From NCBI GenBank assembly GCA_028277845.1, contig JANQFL010000024.1, forward strand, positions 62,001 through 126,000: a DNA stretch of 64,000 nucleotides. Direction: 5' to 3'. Positions 8,694 to 17,607 of the stretch are shown here, piece by piece. The position numbers were made by a program, and so were the translations under genes. The notes below the pieces were generated by a model. It saw nothing but the letters and a program-made list of their open reading frames with translations. It was not told the DNA's origin and searched no databases. Every line of letters begins with the position of its first letter. Within the stretch, counting starts at the first letter, position 1. Origin of the DNA: Sneathiellales bacterium (GTDB lineage: Bacteria; Pseudomonadota; Alphaproteobacteria; JANQFL01).

Positions 8694-9452
8694 ATGAGTG
8701 AGTCCAAGCCTGCGTTTTTCTTCGAACTCGTGCGTACGTTGATTTACGCGCTGGCCATCGCCCTGGTGGTCCGTTCATTTGCCTTCGAGCCGTTCAATAT
8801 TCCCTCCGGCTCGATGAAACCGACGTTGCTGGTCGGCGACTATCTTTTTGTATCGAAATATTCGTACGGCTATAGCCGGTTTTCGTTTCCCTGGGAGATC
8901 ATTCCGTTTTCGGGGCGTGTGCTGGACGATACGCCGGAACGTGGAGACATCGCCGTCTTTCGCTATCCGCGGGACAAGTCCCAGGACTATATCAAGCGCG
9001 TGATCGGTTTGCCCGGTGACCGGGTGCAGATGCGAAAGGGTGTGCTGTACGTCAATGATCAGCCCGTCAAACGGGAACGGGTTGGCGATTTCGTGCCGGA
9101 AAAATTCGACTATGTGTGCCCTCAGGGCCGGGTGGAAAAGGTTGCCCAGTATCGTGAAACCTTGCCCAACGGGGTCAGCTACATGACCCTCGATTGCGTC
9201 AAGGGTGCCCTCTATGACAACACCCGGCCGTTTTCCGTGCCGGCTGGACACTACTTCATGATGGGCGACAACCGCGACAACTCGACCGACAGCCGCGAAT
9301 GGGGATTTGTCGCTTCCGAGAATCTGGTGGGCCGGGCGGAGATTCTGTTCTTTTCCACGTCTTCGCCCGAGGATCCGCATTCATCTCTGTGGACCGTATG
9401 GAAGTGGCCGACATCCATCCGCTGGAGCCGACTGCTGGATTTGCTGGATTGA
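8694..9452 (+). CDS. lepB: Signal peptidase I
   Basis: LepB cleaves signal peptides from exported proteins at the outer face of the inner membrane. The ATG at 8694 is preferred over one at 8673 because AAGAGA lies about 10 bases before it. One N-terminal membrane helix (about residues 10-30) precedes the catalytic domain. S40 in SGSMKPTL is the nucleophile and K101 in YIKRVIGLPGD the general base. GDNRDNSTDSREWG (box E) is also present. With 252 residues and a single helix it is of the alphaproteobacterial type. Its last 55 bases overlap the ATG-started reading of rnc. Confidence 0.95.
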   Translation: MSESKPAFFFELVRTLIYALAIALVVRSFAFEPFNIPSGSMKPTLLVGDYLFVSKYSYGYSRFSFPWEIIPFSGRVLDDTPERGDIAVFRYPRDKSQDYIKRVIGLPGDRVQMRKGVLYVNDQPVKRERVGDFVPEKFDYVCPQGRVEKVAQYRETLPNGVSYMTLDCVKGALYDNTRPFSVPAGHYFMMGDNRDNSTDSREWGFVASENLVGRAEILFFSTSSPEDPHSSLWTVWKWPTSIRWSRLLDLLD

Positions 9453-10144
9453 CCAAAAACGCCACGAACATTGACGCCCTTTACGACCGGCTGAACTATC
9501 GGTTTCGCAACGAAAAACTCTTGACCGAAGCCCTGACGCATCCGAGCTACCGCAGTGGCCGCGCGGGTACGGGCGGCGACTATGAAAGGCTGGAATTCGT
9601 CGGCGACCGTGTTCTCGGTCTGATCACGGCGGAAATCCTGCACAAGGCTTTTGCGGATGCGGACGCCGGGGAACTGGCCAGACGCCTGAATGCGCGGGTG
9701 CGGCAGGAAGCGTTGGTCGAAGTCGCTCGGGCCATCGACCTGGGGGCGCACATACTCCTGTCGAAAAGCGAACGGCGCACCGGCGGTGAAGCCAAGCCGG
9801 CGATATTGGCCGATGCCTGCGAAGCCGTTATTGCGGCGTTGTATCTCGATGGCGGTTTGGATGTCGCCCGCGACTTCATTGAACGATACTGGCCGTCCGC
9901 CCATATGGATTCAGGCGGTGCCCGCAAAGATGCCAAAACCGCCTTGCAGGAATGGGCGCATAAGGCCGCCAAATCGGCGCCGGAGTATCACGTGGTTCGG
10001 GAAGACGGCCCGCCCCACGACCCGGTTTTTACCGTCGAAGTGCGTTTGGACGACTTGCAACCGATCTGTGGAGTCGGTAAGTCGAAACGCAGTGCCCAGC
10101 AGGCGGCGGCGCAGGCCATGATGGAAAAACTACGGGCCGGCTGA
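9398..10144 (+). CDS. rnc: Ribonuclease III
   Basis: RNase III cuts double-stranded RNA, including rRNA precursors. The signature ERLEFVGDRVLGL (about residues 50-62) carries catalytic acids, and ADACEAVIAALYLDGG carries the second set (D and E). A double-stranded RNA-binding domain with KSKRSAQQAAAQAMMEKL ends the protein. The start is uncertain: ATG 9398 gives 248 residues and a 55-base overlap with lepB; a TTG at 9449 overlapping the lepB stop gives 231, nearer the usual size. Neither has a clear ribosome binding site. lepB-rnc-era is the common proteobacterial order. Confidence 0.95.
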   Translation: MEVADIHPLEPTAGFAGLTKNATNIDALYDRLNYRFRNEKLLTEALTHPSYRSGRAGTGGDYERLEFVGDRVLGLITAEILHKAFADADAGELARRLNARVRQEALVEVARAIDLGAHILLSKSERRTGGEAKPAILADACEAVIAALYLDGGLDVARDFIERYWPSAHMDSGGARKDAKTALQEWAHKAAKSAPEYHVVREDGPPHDPVFTVEVRLDDLQPICGVGKSKRSAQQAAAQAMMEKLRAG

Positions 10145-10180
10145 TGATGCGCCGGGTTTCGAACGATAAGCAGAGTTTCG

Positions 10181-11119
10181 ATGGCTGAAGATCACGTGGA
10201 TCAGAAGGACGACGATACCGTGGCGTCCACGCGGTGCGGGTATGTTGCCCTTGCGGGCGCGCCGAACGCCGGAAAATCGACTTTGCTCAACAGTCTTGTG
10301 GGCAGCAAGATTTCCATCGTCACGCCCAAGGTCCAAACCACGCGGGCGCGCATGACCGCCATCGCGATACGGGGCAAGGCCCAACTGGTTTTTGTCGACA
10401 CGCCGGGCATTTTTTCCAACGCCAAGCGGCGGCTGGAAAAATCCATGGTGGCGGCCGCCTGGAGCGGCGTCGGCGATGCCGATGTCGTCGCATTGCTGAT
10501 CGACGCCGGTCAGGGCATGACCGGCGATGTGCAAACGATTATCGACGGCCTGGCGGATACCGCTCGGCCGGTGGTGCTGGTCCTGAACAAAATCGATACG
10601 GTCAAGCGGGAGCGACTGCTGGACCTGACGGCCGAACTTCATGAACGGCGTGCTTTCGCCGAGACCTTCATGATTTCCGCTTTGACCGGTGACGGCGTAT
10701 TCGACTTGGCGGATTATCTGGCCGCCCATGTACCCGCGGGACCATGGCTTTATCCTGAAGATCAATTGGCCGACATATCCGAGCGCCTATTGGCTGCGGA
10801 AATTACCCGTGAGAAGCTGTTTCTCCGTCTGCATGACGAGTTGCCGTACAACAGCACCGTCGAAACGGAGTCTTGGAAACAACAGAAGGACGGCAGCGTT
10901 CGCATCGAACAAACGGTCTTCGTCACGCGCGACAGCCATAAGCCGATCGTTCTCGGTAAAGGGGGACGCACCATCAAAGCCATCGGTGCCGCGGCGCGGG
11001 AGGAACTGCAGGAGATCCTGCAGATCAGAGTGCACCTGTTCCTGTTCGTGAAAGTGCGCCAGCAGTGGCTGGACGACCCGGAACGTTACGAGGCGATGGG
11101 GCTCGACTATTTAAGGTGA
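10181..11119 (+). CDS. era: GTPase Era
   Basis: Era is a GTPase that binds 16S rRNA during assembly of the 30S subunit. G1 is GAPNAGKSTLL (about residues 26-36), G2 VQTTRARM, G3 DTPGIF, G4 NKID and G5 around ISALTGDG. The C-terminal KH domain has the loop VLGKGGRTIKAIG that grips the 3-prime end of 16S rRNA. At 312 residues it has a slightly extended N-terminus. It follows rnc by 36 bases and ends convergently with the SPOR gene. Confidence 0.97.
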   Translation: MAEDHVDQKDDDTVASTRCGYVALAGAPNAGKSTLLNSLVGSKISIVTPKVQTTRARMTAIAIRGKAQLVFVDTPGIFSNAKRRLEKSMVAAAWSGVGDADVVALLIDAGQGMTGDVQTIIDGLADTARPVVLVLNKIDTVKRERLLDLTAELHERRAFAETFMISALTGDGVFDLADYLAAHVPAGPWLYPEDQLADISERLLAAEITREKLFLRLHDELPYNSTVETESWKQQKDGSVRIEQTVFVTRDSHKPIVLGKGGRTIKAIGAAAREELQEILQIRVHLFLFVKVRQQWLDDPERYEAMGLDYLR

Positions 11120-11141
11120 GGGGCATTCACCGGCGCTGCGG

Positions 11142-11966
11142 TTATTGGACGGGATCCAGTTGCGCGATATTGATCGGAGCGTTCGATGTCTCCACCCTGA
11201 CCGGCCATTCCCCATGCACGCCCGCGGCGCGCATGCGTTGACGGGCGCCGGCCAGATCGCCCGGCCGGAACGGCCCGACGAGCAGGCGGTAAAACTTTCG
11301 CTCGCTGACATACGCCTGGACGATTTCGGGATTCCACCGCGCGCGTCGCTTCTGAATGCGGAGCGCGTTGGATTTCCGGACGTAACTGCCGATGGCGATG
11401 TAGTACTTGCGGGTTGTGGTCACCGCACTGTGTTTCGAGCCGTTGGATGAGACGGCGGTTTCCGTGTCTTCCGCTAACAGTTCCCGTTCGGCGGTGTCCG
11501 GATCGACCTCGACGGCGTCGCTATCGTGTCCGGCGGAAGGGGTCACGCTGGACAGGTCCGTTGCCGACATGTCCTCCGTGGTCTCGTTCTCGGCTTCATT
11601 CAACGCGGCCGCCACCTCGGTTTGTTCATTGGATGGCGGTATGTCGCTGACGGGAGCGGGCTCCGTAACGGGCGCCGTTGGTGCGGGGTCGAACAGGTGA
11701 TCGATTTCCACCCGGCGATTGTCCGGGAAATCCGGTTTTGGCGACGACGGTGCCATCACAGGAATGGCGGACACCGGTTTCGTGGGCATCGATTTTTCTG
11801 TCACCGCCGCACGCACCGGCTTTTGGGCAGTCGTCTCGACGGTGTCCCGATGAGATATGCTGCGGTTGATGGACCACAAGGCGGATCCGCCCACCACGAG
11901 CGCGATGGCGATCGCCACCGTTGCGGTTTTGCTGGAGCGCTTGATTTCTTTGGAATTTTCAGCCAT
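11142..11966 (-). CDS. SPOR-domain membrane protein
   Basis: A 274-residue protein with a short basic cytoplasmic N-terminus, one membrane helix (TATVAIAIALVVGGSALW, about residues 14-31), a long low-complexity periplasmic linker rich in Pro, Glu, Thr and Ser, and a C-terminal SPOR-like domain from about residue 188 (YYIAIGSYVRKSNALRIQKR to EWPVRV). SPOR domains bind glycan strands lacking peptide side chains and bring proteins to division sites. This layout resembles FtsN or DedD, but sequence does not assign it to either. It diverges from recO across 82 bases. Confidence 0.75.
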   Translation of the reverse strand: MAENSKEIKRSSKTATVAIAIALVVGGSALWSINRSISHRDTVETTAQKPVRAAVTEKSMPTKPVSAIPVMAPSSPKPDFPDNRRVEIDHLFDPAPTAPVTEPAPVSDIPPSNEQTEVAAALNEAENETTEDMSATDLSSVTPSAGHDSDAVEVDPDTAERELLAEDTETAVSSNGSKHSAVTTTRKYYIAIGSYVRKSNALRIQKRRARWNPEIVQAYVSERKFYRLLVGPFRPGDLAGARQRMRAAGVHGEWPVRVETSNAPINIAQLDPVQ

Positions 11967-12048
11967 AGCCCGAATCCTATTGGATTTATAGTTAATGGCC
12001 GGTTAACCATAATTCCGAGCAAATTCCTGTCCCCGGCAAGGTCTCTTT

Positions 12049-12798
12049 ATGCACTGGACGGATTCGGCGGTTGTTTTGTCCGTTCGTCGTCATGGCGAAC
12101 ATTCCGCCATTGTCAGCGCGCTGACGGCCAAACACGGTCGGCATGCCGGTTTGGTGCGCGGGGCTTTCGGCAAGTCGAAGCGCGGCATATTGCAGCCTGG
12201 CAATGCCATACAGGCCTCGTGGCGCGCGCGCGTCGCGGAGAATCTTGGAACGCTCGACGTGGAACTTGTGCGGCCCTGGTCGGCCTACGTTCTGGACGAT
12301 CCCCTTCGCTTGGCGGCCTTGAACGCGGCCTGCGCGGTTGCCGACGCCGCGCTGCCGGAAAGGGAGGCGCATCAACCCGTATACGATGGTTTTCTTGTGT
12401 TCCTGTCGTCGCTTGAGAAGGAAGACAGTTGGCCGCAAGTCTATGTGCGGTGGGAGCTGGGATTGTTGGGAGAACTCGGTTTCGGCCTGTCGCTGGACCG
12501 CTGCGCATCGACCGGTCAACGCGAAAACCTGGTGTATGTCTCACCCAAGAGCGGCAGAGCGGTCTCCGCGGAAGCCGGCAACCCGTACCGAGACCGCTTG
12601 TTGCCGCTTCCGGCGTTTCTCTCGGATCGGCGTAGTGACGTAAACGGGGACAGTACGTTCCAGGAAGTGATGGATGGGCTCCGCCTGTGCGGTTTCTTTC
12701 TGGAACGCCACGTCTTCGCCAATCGGCGCCACGGGGAACCTCAGGCGAGGCAAAGGCTTGTCGAGCTTCTGGCCACGCATATGGCAAACGCAGATTAA
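12049..12798 (+). CDS. recO: DNA repair protein RecO
   Basis: RecO works with RecR and RecF to load RecA on SSB-coated gaps and anneals single strands. The N-terminal OB-fold begins MHWTDSAVVLSVRRHGEHSAI and includes HAGLVRGAFGKSKRG. The helical domain contains RWELGLLGELGFGLSLDRCA, and YVSPKSGRAVS is typical of alphaproteobacterial RecO. Length, 249 residues, is normal. AAGG lies 6-9 bases before the ATG. era-recO proximity is widespread; here only the SPOR gene, on the other strand, separates them. Confidence 0.94.
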   Translation: MHWTDSAVVLSVRRHGEHSAIVSALTAKHGRHAGLVRGAFGKSKRGILQPGNAIQASWRARVAENLGTLDVELVRPWSAYVLDDPLRLAALNAACAVADAALPEREAHQPVYDGFLVFLSSLEKEDSWPQVYVRWELGLLGELGFGLSLDRCASTGQRENLVYVSPKSGRAVSAEAGNPYRDRLLPLPAFLSDRRSDVNGDSTFQEVMDGLRLCGFFLERHVFANRRHGEPQARQRLVELLATHMANAD

Positions 12799-12892
12799 CC
12801 ATTTTCCGACGCGATTCATTAACGGCTTCCGTGTATAAGTGGCGTTCCGGTTGATCGTTTTGATTGTTTGAGTATTCAGAGTTCGCGTCGTC

Positions 12893-13093
12893 ATGGCCGA
12901 TCCCACCTACGTTTTTTCCGCCGCGAGATTGTTGATCGAAAGCCTTGGTGCCGATGCGCCGGGTTATGCGGTCCGCCGTGAGCGCCAACTGCGCGAATCC
13001 GGTGAATACTTCCTGGCCAATACCTGGCACTCCATATACGACACAGTTCTCGAACTGGCACGGGAACCGACCGAATCCGACGTCATCCACTAG
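12893..13093 (+). CDS. Small alphaproteobacterial protein of unknown function
   Basis: A 66-residue protein. The pattern AARLLIESLGADAPGYAVRR followed by a second helix (ANTWHSIYDTVLELARE) resembles a family of about 70-residue alphaproteobacterial proteins, possibly DUF6961, that read as two amphipathic helices. No catalytic motif, signal peptide or membrane segment is seen. It lies 94 bases after recO and is followed by two terminators, so it is either the end of the recO unit or a separate small transcript. The reading is supported by start context and the terminator placement; function is unknown. Confidence 0.6.
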   Translation: MADPTYVFSAARLLIESLGADAPGYAVRRERQLRESGEYFLANTWHSIYDTVLELAREPTESDVIH

Positions 13094-13124
13094 TTTTCCG
13101 GCACTATCGCGTACCGGAGACGGC

Positions 13125-13156
13125 AAAAGCCGCCGAATGGGATTCGGCGGCTTTTT
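13125..13156 (+). terminator. Rho-independent terminator after the small ORF
   Basis: A perfect 14-base inverted repeat, AAAAGCCGCCGAAT (13125-13138) and ATTCGGCGGCTTTT (13142-13155), with a GGG loop and a TTTTT tail. It starts 32 bases after the small-protein stop codon. Confidence 0.9.
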
Positions 13157-13175
13157 AAAAGCTTTCGAGCTTTTC
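13157..13175 (+). terminator. Second hairpin with TTCG loop, back-up terminator
   Basis: AAAAGCT (13157-13163) and AGCTTTT (13168-13174) close a TTCG tetraloop directly after the first terminator. The 3-prime arm itself supplies four T residues. It looks like a back-up terminator. The self-complementary arms mean it could also act on the other strand. Confidence 0.6.
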
Positions 13176-13247
13176 TCCGGTCATCGCCACCTGCAGTAAT
13201 GACGGTAACCCGAGTCCTCGCACTGCAATGCAAGGGCTAAAACGTCC

Positions 13248-13351
13248 CCGTAGAAACGGCGACTTGCTTAAAATACCCGGTTCCAGGGCCGGGGTGTAGA
13301 AGAAAATACCCCTGACCAAGTCATTTAGTCCTGTGCATCGGATGCTGGGAC
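13248..13351 (+). other. Unexplained structured non-coding segment
   Basis: The 398-base gap 13094-13491 holds two terminators and then no gene that I can support. Within it several pairings cluster. CCGT/ACGG closes an AGAA loop (13248-13259). GACTTG (13261-13266) pairs with CAAGTC (13317-13322). Inside that helix CCGGGGT (13289-13295) can pair either with ACCCGG (13275-13280) or, through GGGGT, with ACCCC (13308-13312). A last hairpin uses GTCC/GGAC with GCA/TGC inside (13328-13351). No known RNA family was recognised. It could be a small RNA or the leader of the downstream gene at 13492. In 13352-13491 I see nothing definite. Confidence 0.35.
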
Positions 13352-13491
13352 ATATTTTGCCGAGTACAGGGATAAAAACCGGCCAATGGTCATTTCCCGG
13401 AATTCATTCATCACGAAAAAATGCAGTCGATGTCGTAACGGCACTGATGTAGTTTGGCTGCACGATTTTCGAACCTTCGAGGACTCCTGAC

Positions 13492-14049
13492 ATGGCTGCG
13501 ACTGAAACCCCCATCTGTGATTTCGGCTGGAAAGCGCCGGACTTTGCGTTGAAGGGAGTGGATGGCCGGACACATCGACTGGCCGACGTTGCCGGAGAGA
13601 ACGGTACGCTGGTCATCTTCATGTGCAATCACTGTCCGTACGTCAAAGCCATACTCGATCGCATCGTCCGCGATGCGGCCGAATTGAAGGCCCTCGGCGT
13701 CAATACGGTCGCCATCATGCCCAATGACACCGAGGCTTATCCCGATGACTCGTTCGAGAACATGAAGGCCCTGGCGGAACAAAAGGCGTTTCCGTTCCCT
13801 TATCTGATCGATGAGACGCAGGAAGTGGCGCGCGCGTACGGCGCGGTATGCACTCCCGATTTTTACGGATTTGATGCCGGTCTCGGGCTCCAGTATCGTG
13901 GTCGGCTGGACGAATCCAAGAGGGAGACGGCGTCTCCGGACGTTAGGCGTGACTTGTTTGAGGCGATGCGGCAAGTCGCGCAAACCGGCAAAGGACCCGA
14001 CTCGCAAATACCGAGCATCGGTTGCTCCATTAAGTGGCGTGAAGAGTAA
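13492..14049 (+). CDS. Peroxiredoxin-like/thioredoxin-fold protein (PRX_like1 type)
   Basis: A 185-residue cytoplasmic protein of the AhpC/TSA-thioredoxin superfamily. The core holds FMCNHCPYVKAI (about residues 43-54), a CxxC-like pair after the first strand, and the C-terminal PSIGCSIKWR that is characteristic of the PRX_like1 subfamily. Another conserved element is AVCTPDFYGFD, with the cis-proline expected of the fold. It probably acts as a thiol reductase or peroxidase; the substrate is unknown. It is isolated between the gap at 13094-13491 and the yfgM-bamB-der group. Confidence 0.85.
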   Translation: MAATETPICDFGWKAPDFALKGVDGRTHRLADVAGENGTLVIFMCNHCPYVKAILDRIVRDAAELKALGVNTVAIMPNDTEAYPDDSFENMKALAEQKAFPFPYLIDETQEVARAYGAVCTPDFYGFDAGLGLQYRGRLDESKRETASPDVRRDLFEAMRQVAQTGKGPDSQIPSIGCSIKWREE

Positions 14050-14092
14050 ATGTGTTCCATTACGGCGGGTATTGATTTTTTCCTCGGCCGGT

Positions 14093-14121
14093 TTGCGTTT
14101 AGCCGTAGGTAAAGCTATCTT
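14093..14121 (+). promoter_or_regulatory. Candidate promoter for the yfgM-bamB-der group
   Basis: TTGCGT (14093-14098) and TATCTT (14116-14121) with a 17-base spacer, 32 bases before the GTG at 14154. Each element is a partial sigma-70 match. Confidence 0.4.
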
Positions 14122-14153
14122 AGCGCCCGTTTTTTGCCCTTTGGAGTGTCCCG

Positions 14154-14801
14154 GTGGCAGACATATTTCAAGAAGTCGATGAGGAAGTCCGCAAAGACAA
14201 AGCGGCCGAACTCTGGAAGAAATACGGCAACTACGTCATCGCCCTAGCGGTTCTGATCGTTGCCGCGACGGCCGCCTGGGTGTTCTGGAAGGACTACGCC
14301 AGGGAACAGCGCCAATTGGCTGGCGCGCAATTCGAGGCGGCGCTGTCGCTGGCTCGCGCCGACAAACCGGCACAGGCGGCGGACGCCTTTCGTGCCCTGG
14401 CTGAAAGTGCGGGCAGTGGCGTCGCGGCATTGGCCAAACTGCAGGAGGCGGCACAAAGGATCGCCGATGGCGACAAGCTCGGGGGCGTGGCCGTTTACGA
14501 TTCCCTGGCAGCCGATTCCAGTGCGGACGATCTGACAAGAAATCTTGCGTCCATCTTGAGTGCATTGAACCAACTGGACACGGCGAGTGTCGATGAGTTG
14601 AGCATCGGGTTGAATCCGTTGATCGACGAATTCGGACCGTTTACGCATTTTGCCAAGGAAATAATGGCGTTCGCCAATCTCAAAGCCGGGGATACCGCGG
14701 CGGCCAAGAAACTGTTTGTGTCGCTGAGCGACGATGCAACGGCGCCTGCCGGCATCCGTGCCCGCGCCGCTGAAATGATCAATGCTCTCGGAGCAACGTA
14801 A
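14154..14801 (+). CDS. YfgM-like TPR_21 membrane protein
   Basis: A 215-residue protein with a cytoplasmic basic/acidic N-terminus (FQEVDEEVRKDKAAELWKKYG), one membrane helix (about residues 25-43, VIALAVLIVAATAAWVFW) and an Ala-rich helical-repeat periplasmic domain. This matches the TPR_21 family that includes E. coli YfgM, a partner of the SecYEG translocon and periplasmic chaperones. The GTG start has TGGAG about 9 bases upstream. It is followed directly by bamB and then der, the same order as E. coli yfgM-bamB-der, which supports the assignment. Confidence 0.85.
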   Translation: MADIFQEVDEEVRKDKAAELWKKYGNYVIALAVLIVAATAAWVFWKDYAREQRQLAGAQFEAALSLARADKPAQAADAFRALAESAGSGVAALAKLQEAAQRIADGDKLGGVAVYDSLAADSSADDLTRNLASILSALNQLDTASVDELSIGLNPLIDEFGPFTHFAKEIMAFANLKAGDTAAAKKLFVSLSDDATAPAGIRARAAEMINALGAT

Positions 14802-14802
14802 C

Positions 14803-16176
14803 GTGCGTTCGACACAAATCGGTGAGTCGCGCGATCGAAGCTGGTTCCGAATCCAGACGCTTGCCGCGGCGCTGATTGCGTCGGTCACGCTTACCGCATG
14901 CGAAGCCCTGACGCCGGACTGGCTGGGGTCCCGCGAAGCACCGCCTTTGCCGGGACAACGGATTTCCGTTCTCACGCTCGAGAAGACCTTGGAGCCCGAT
15001 CCGGGAATTTCGGATCTGGATGTTCGTTTGCCGGCCCCGTACGTCAATGCCGAATGGCCGCAACCGGGTGGCGTCAGAAACCACGCGATGCATCATTTGT
15101 CCGTCGGTGACGCGCTTCGGCCGTTGTTCCGGATCCCGGTGGGCGAAGGCGCCAGCGACGACGCCCGTATCCTGACGACACCCGTCGTGGGAGGCGGTCG
15201 GATTTATGTGTTGGACGCCGGCACGAGGCTTGGCGCGTACGACGCTAAAACCGGCGAACGCTTGTGGCGCGTCCGATTGACGCCGTTGACCGAAGACGAA
15301 GGCGGTTTCGGCGGCGGCGTGGCCTATGCCAATGAACGTGTCTATGTCACGACCGGATTTGGCGACGTCTTTGCCTTGTCGGCCGAAAACGGCGGTATGT
15401 ACTGGCGGCAAAAGGTCGGCGTACCCATACGCGCGGCGCCGACTGTTTCGGACGACAAAGTGTTCGTCGTCAGCTACGACAACCAGCTCCATGCACTGTC
15501 GCTCAGGAAGGGCGAGGTCGTCTGGACCCACACCGGTATAGCCGAGAACGCAGGCCTGCTGGGTGCGGCAAGCCCGGCGGCCGACAATCGCATTGTCGTC
15601 GCGGCCTATTCTTCCGGCGAAGTCGTCGCGCTCCGGTCCGACAACGGTTCGGTCGCGTGGAGCGACTCGCTGACACGGATCGGCCGATTGACGTCCTTGG
15701 CGACGCTCAGCGACATCAACGGGCTGCCCATCATCGACCGGGGGTTTGTTTTCGCCATCAGCCACTCCGGCCGCATGATCGCCGTCGATCAGAGAACCGG
15801 TTCGCGGGTCTGGGAACAGCGCATCGCCGGCATTCAAACGCCATGGATTGCCGGTGACTTTATCTTTCTGGTGACGACGGAAGCCGAAGTCGTCTGCCTC
15901 AGCAGGAAGACCGGCCGCATACGCTGGGTGCGGGCACTGGCCCGTTTCGAAGATCCGGAGGAGAGAACGGGCCCGATTACCTGGAGCGGTCCGGTTTTGG
16001 CCGGTGATCGTTTGATCCTGACGTCGAGTGACGGACGCGCCGCGGCGATTTCGCCCTATGACGGTTCGGTTCTGGGAGCAATCGAACTGCCAAGCGGCGT
16101 ATCGGTTCCGCCGGTCATAGCCAATGAGACCCTGTACATTCACACCGACGATGGTGAAGTGCTGGCCTACAATTAG
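14803..16176 (+). CDS. bamB: Outer membrane assembly lipoprotein BamB
   Basis: BamB is the beta-propeller lipoprotein of the BAM complex that folds outer-membrane proteins. A GTG at 14803 is chosen as start: it lies just after the upstream stop and GGAG is 9 bases before it. The lipobox LTAC (Cys about residue 33) follows a hydrophobic signal segment. The rest shows repeated PQQ-type blades such as GRIYVLDAGTRLGAYDAKTG, GDVFALSAENGGMYW, NQLHALSLRKGEVVW and GEVVALRSDNGSVAW, each with the A/G-x-D-x-x-T/N-G-x-x-x-W pattern. Length, 457 residues, is somewhat above the E. coli protein (392). Confidence 0.92.
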   Translation: MRSTQIGESRDRSWFRIQTLAAALIASVTLTACEALTPDWLGSREAPPLPGQRISVLTLEKTLEPDPGISDLDVRLPAPYVNAEWPQPGGVRNHAMHHLSVGDALRPLFRIPVGEGASDDARILTTPVVGGGRIYVLDAGTRLGAYDAKTGERLWRVRLTPLTEDEGGFGGGVAYANERVYVTTGFGDVFALSAENGGMYWRQKVGVPIRAAPTVSDDKVFVVSYDNQLHALSLRKGEVVWTHTGIAENAGLLGAASPAADNRIVVAAYSSGEVVALRSDNGSVAWSDSLTRIGRLTSLATLSDINGLPIIDRGFVFAISHSGRMIAVDQRTGSRVWEQRIAGIQTPWIAGDFIFLVTTEAEVVCLSRKTGRIRWVRALARFEDPEERTGPITWSGPVLAGDRLILTSSDGRAAAISPYDGSVLGAIELPSGVSVPPVIANETLYIHTDDGEVLAYN

Positions 16177-16212
16177 GCGTCAAACCAGGCCATCTGACGA
16201 TCGATTGACATC

Positions 16213-17595
16213 ATGTTCACCGTAGCCATCGTGGGCCGCCCCAATGTGGGCAAATCCACGCTCTTCAACAGACTGGTCGGCAAACGATTGGCGCTTGTCG
16301 ACGACACGCCGGGTGTGACCCGTGACCGGCGCGAAGGTGCCGGCAGGATCGGCGACCTGCGCTTCCGTGTCATCGATACGGCCGGCCTGGAGGATGCGGA
16401 CGAGGAAAGCCTGACCGGTCGCATGCGCCTGCAGACGGAGGAGGCGTTCGCGGAGGCGGATGTCGCGCTGCTACTGATCGACGCCAGGGCCGGTGTCACG
16501 CCGATGGACCAGCATTTCGCGACGCTCCTACGGCGGGGCAAGACGCCGGTCTTGCTGGTTGCGAACAAATGCGAAGGCAATGCCGGACAACATGGCCTGC
16601 TGGACAGTTATGCCCTTGGTTTGGGCGATCCCATACCACTGTCGGCCGAACACGGCGAAGGCATGCGCGATTTGTATGACGCGCTCGGCATTTATCGTAT
16701 CGAAGACGAGTCACTATCCGAGGAAGCGGAGCGGGACGTTGCCGGCGCCCCGGACGATGAGGACGATGACGCCACGGCCCGTCCGCTCCACTTGGCCATC
16801 GTCGGACGGCCCAATGTCGGCAAGTCGACGCTGCTGAATTGTCTGGTCGGGACGGACCGGGTTCTGACCGGTCCCGAACCGGGCATTACCCGGGATGCCA
16901 TTTCGGTCGATTGGGAATGGCGGGGACGCCGGGTTCGTCTGGTCGATACGGCAGGGTTGCGCAGACGTGCTCGGGTTTCGGAAAAAATCGAGAAACTATC
17001 GGCCGCCGACAGCCGGCGGGCGTTCGGATTTGCGGAAATTGTCGCCTTGGTCATTGACGGACTCGAACCGCTGCACAAACAGGATCTGACCATTGCCCGT
17101 GAAGTCATCGAAGAGGGCAGAGCGTTGGTTATTGCCGTCAACAAATGGGACATGGTCGAAGACCGCGCCAAGACGTTGAAATCGATCGAGGAGAGGTTGC
17201 AGACGTCGCTGCCGCAAGTCCGCGGCGTGCGGTTGGTGACCATGTCCGCGTTGACAGGCCGGCATGTCGACAGATTGCTGCCGGCCGTTGTCGAAACCTA
17301 CGATGTCTGGAACAAGCGGATCCCGACGGCGGCCCTCAATCGTTGGCTAGAGGATGTGATTTCCACGCATCCGCCACCGCTCTCCGCCGGCAGGCGGCTG
17401 AAACTGCGCTACATGACCCAGGCGAAAAGGCGGCCGCCGACCTTTGCCGTGTTCGCCAACAAACCTGTCGATCTGCCGGATTCTTACGCCCGTTACCTGG
17501 TGAACGGATTGCGCGACACGTTCGATCTACCCGGCGTTCCCATACGCTTGATGCTGCGCAAAGGGAAAAACCCCTACGCCGACGACAAAAAGTAG
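16213..17595 (+). CDS. der: Ribosome assembly GTPase Der (EngA)
   Basis: Der is a double GTPase needed for assembly of the 50S subunit. Two G domains are visible: [16 protein letters not shown] with DTAGLED and NKCE in the first half, and a second [16 protein letters not shown] at about residues 197-212 with DTAGLRRR and NKWD. A C-terminal KH-like domain follows (from about residue 370; [16 protein letters not shown] is conserved). An acidic insert separates the G domains (DDEDDDA). It follows bamB by 36 bases and ends convergently with the SDR gene. Confidence 0.98.
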   Translation: MFTVAIVGRPNVGKSTLFNRLVGKRLALVDDTPGVTRDRREGAGRIGDLRFRVIDTAGLEDADEESLTGRMRLQTEEAFAEADVALLLIDARAGVTPMDQHFATLLRRGKTPVLLVANKCEGNAGQHGLLDSYALGLGDPIPLSAEHGEGMRDLYDALGIYRIEDESLSEEAERDVAGAPDDEDDDATARPLHLAIVGRPNVGKSTLLNCLVGTDRVLTGPEPGITRDAISVDWEWRGRRVRLVDTAGLRRRARVSEKIEKLSAADSRRAFGFAEIVALVIDGLEPLHKQDLTIAREVIEEGRALVIAVNKWDMVEDRAKTLKSIEERLQTSLPQVRGVRLVTMSALTGRHVDRLLPAVVETYDVWNKRIPTAALNRWLEDVISTHPPPLSAGRRLKLRYMTQAKRRPPTFAVFANKPVDLPDSYARYLVNGLRDTFDLPGVPIRLMLRKGKNPYADDKK

Positions 17596-17607
17596 AGCGA
17601 ATCGGCT

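Noticed and set aside
13324-13400. Minus-strand mini-ORF of about 25 codons in the gap
   Set aside because: No ribosome binding site, no family resemblance and atypical codon use; structure seems a better explanation of the region.
14779-16143. Long open frame antisense to bamB (about 454 codons)
   Set aside because: No recognisable domain; the bamB propeller repeats on the plus strand explain the region.
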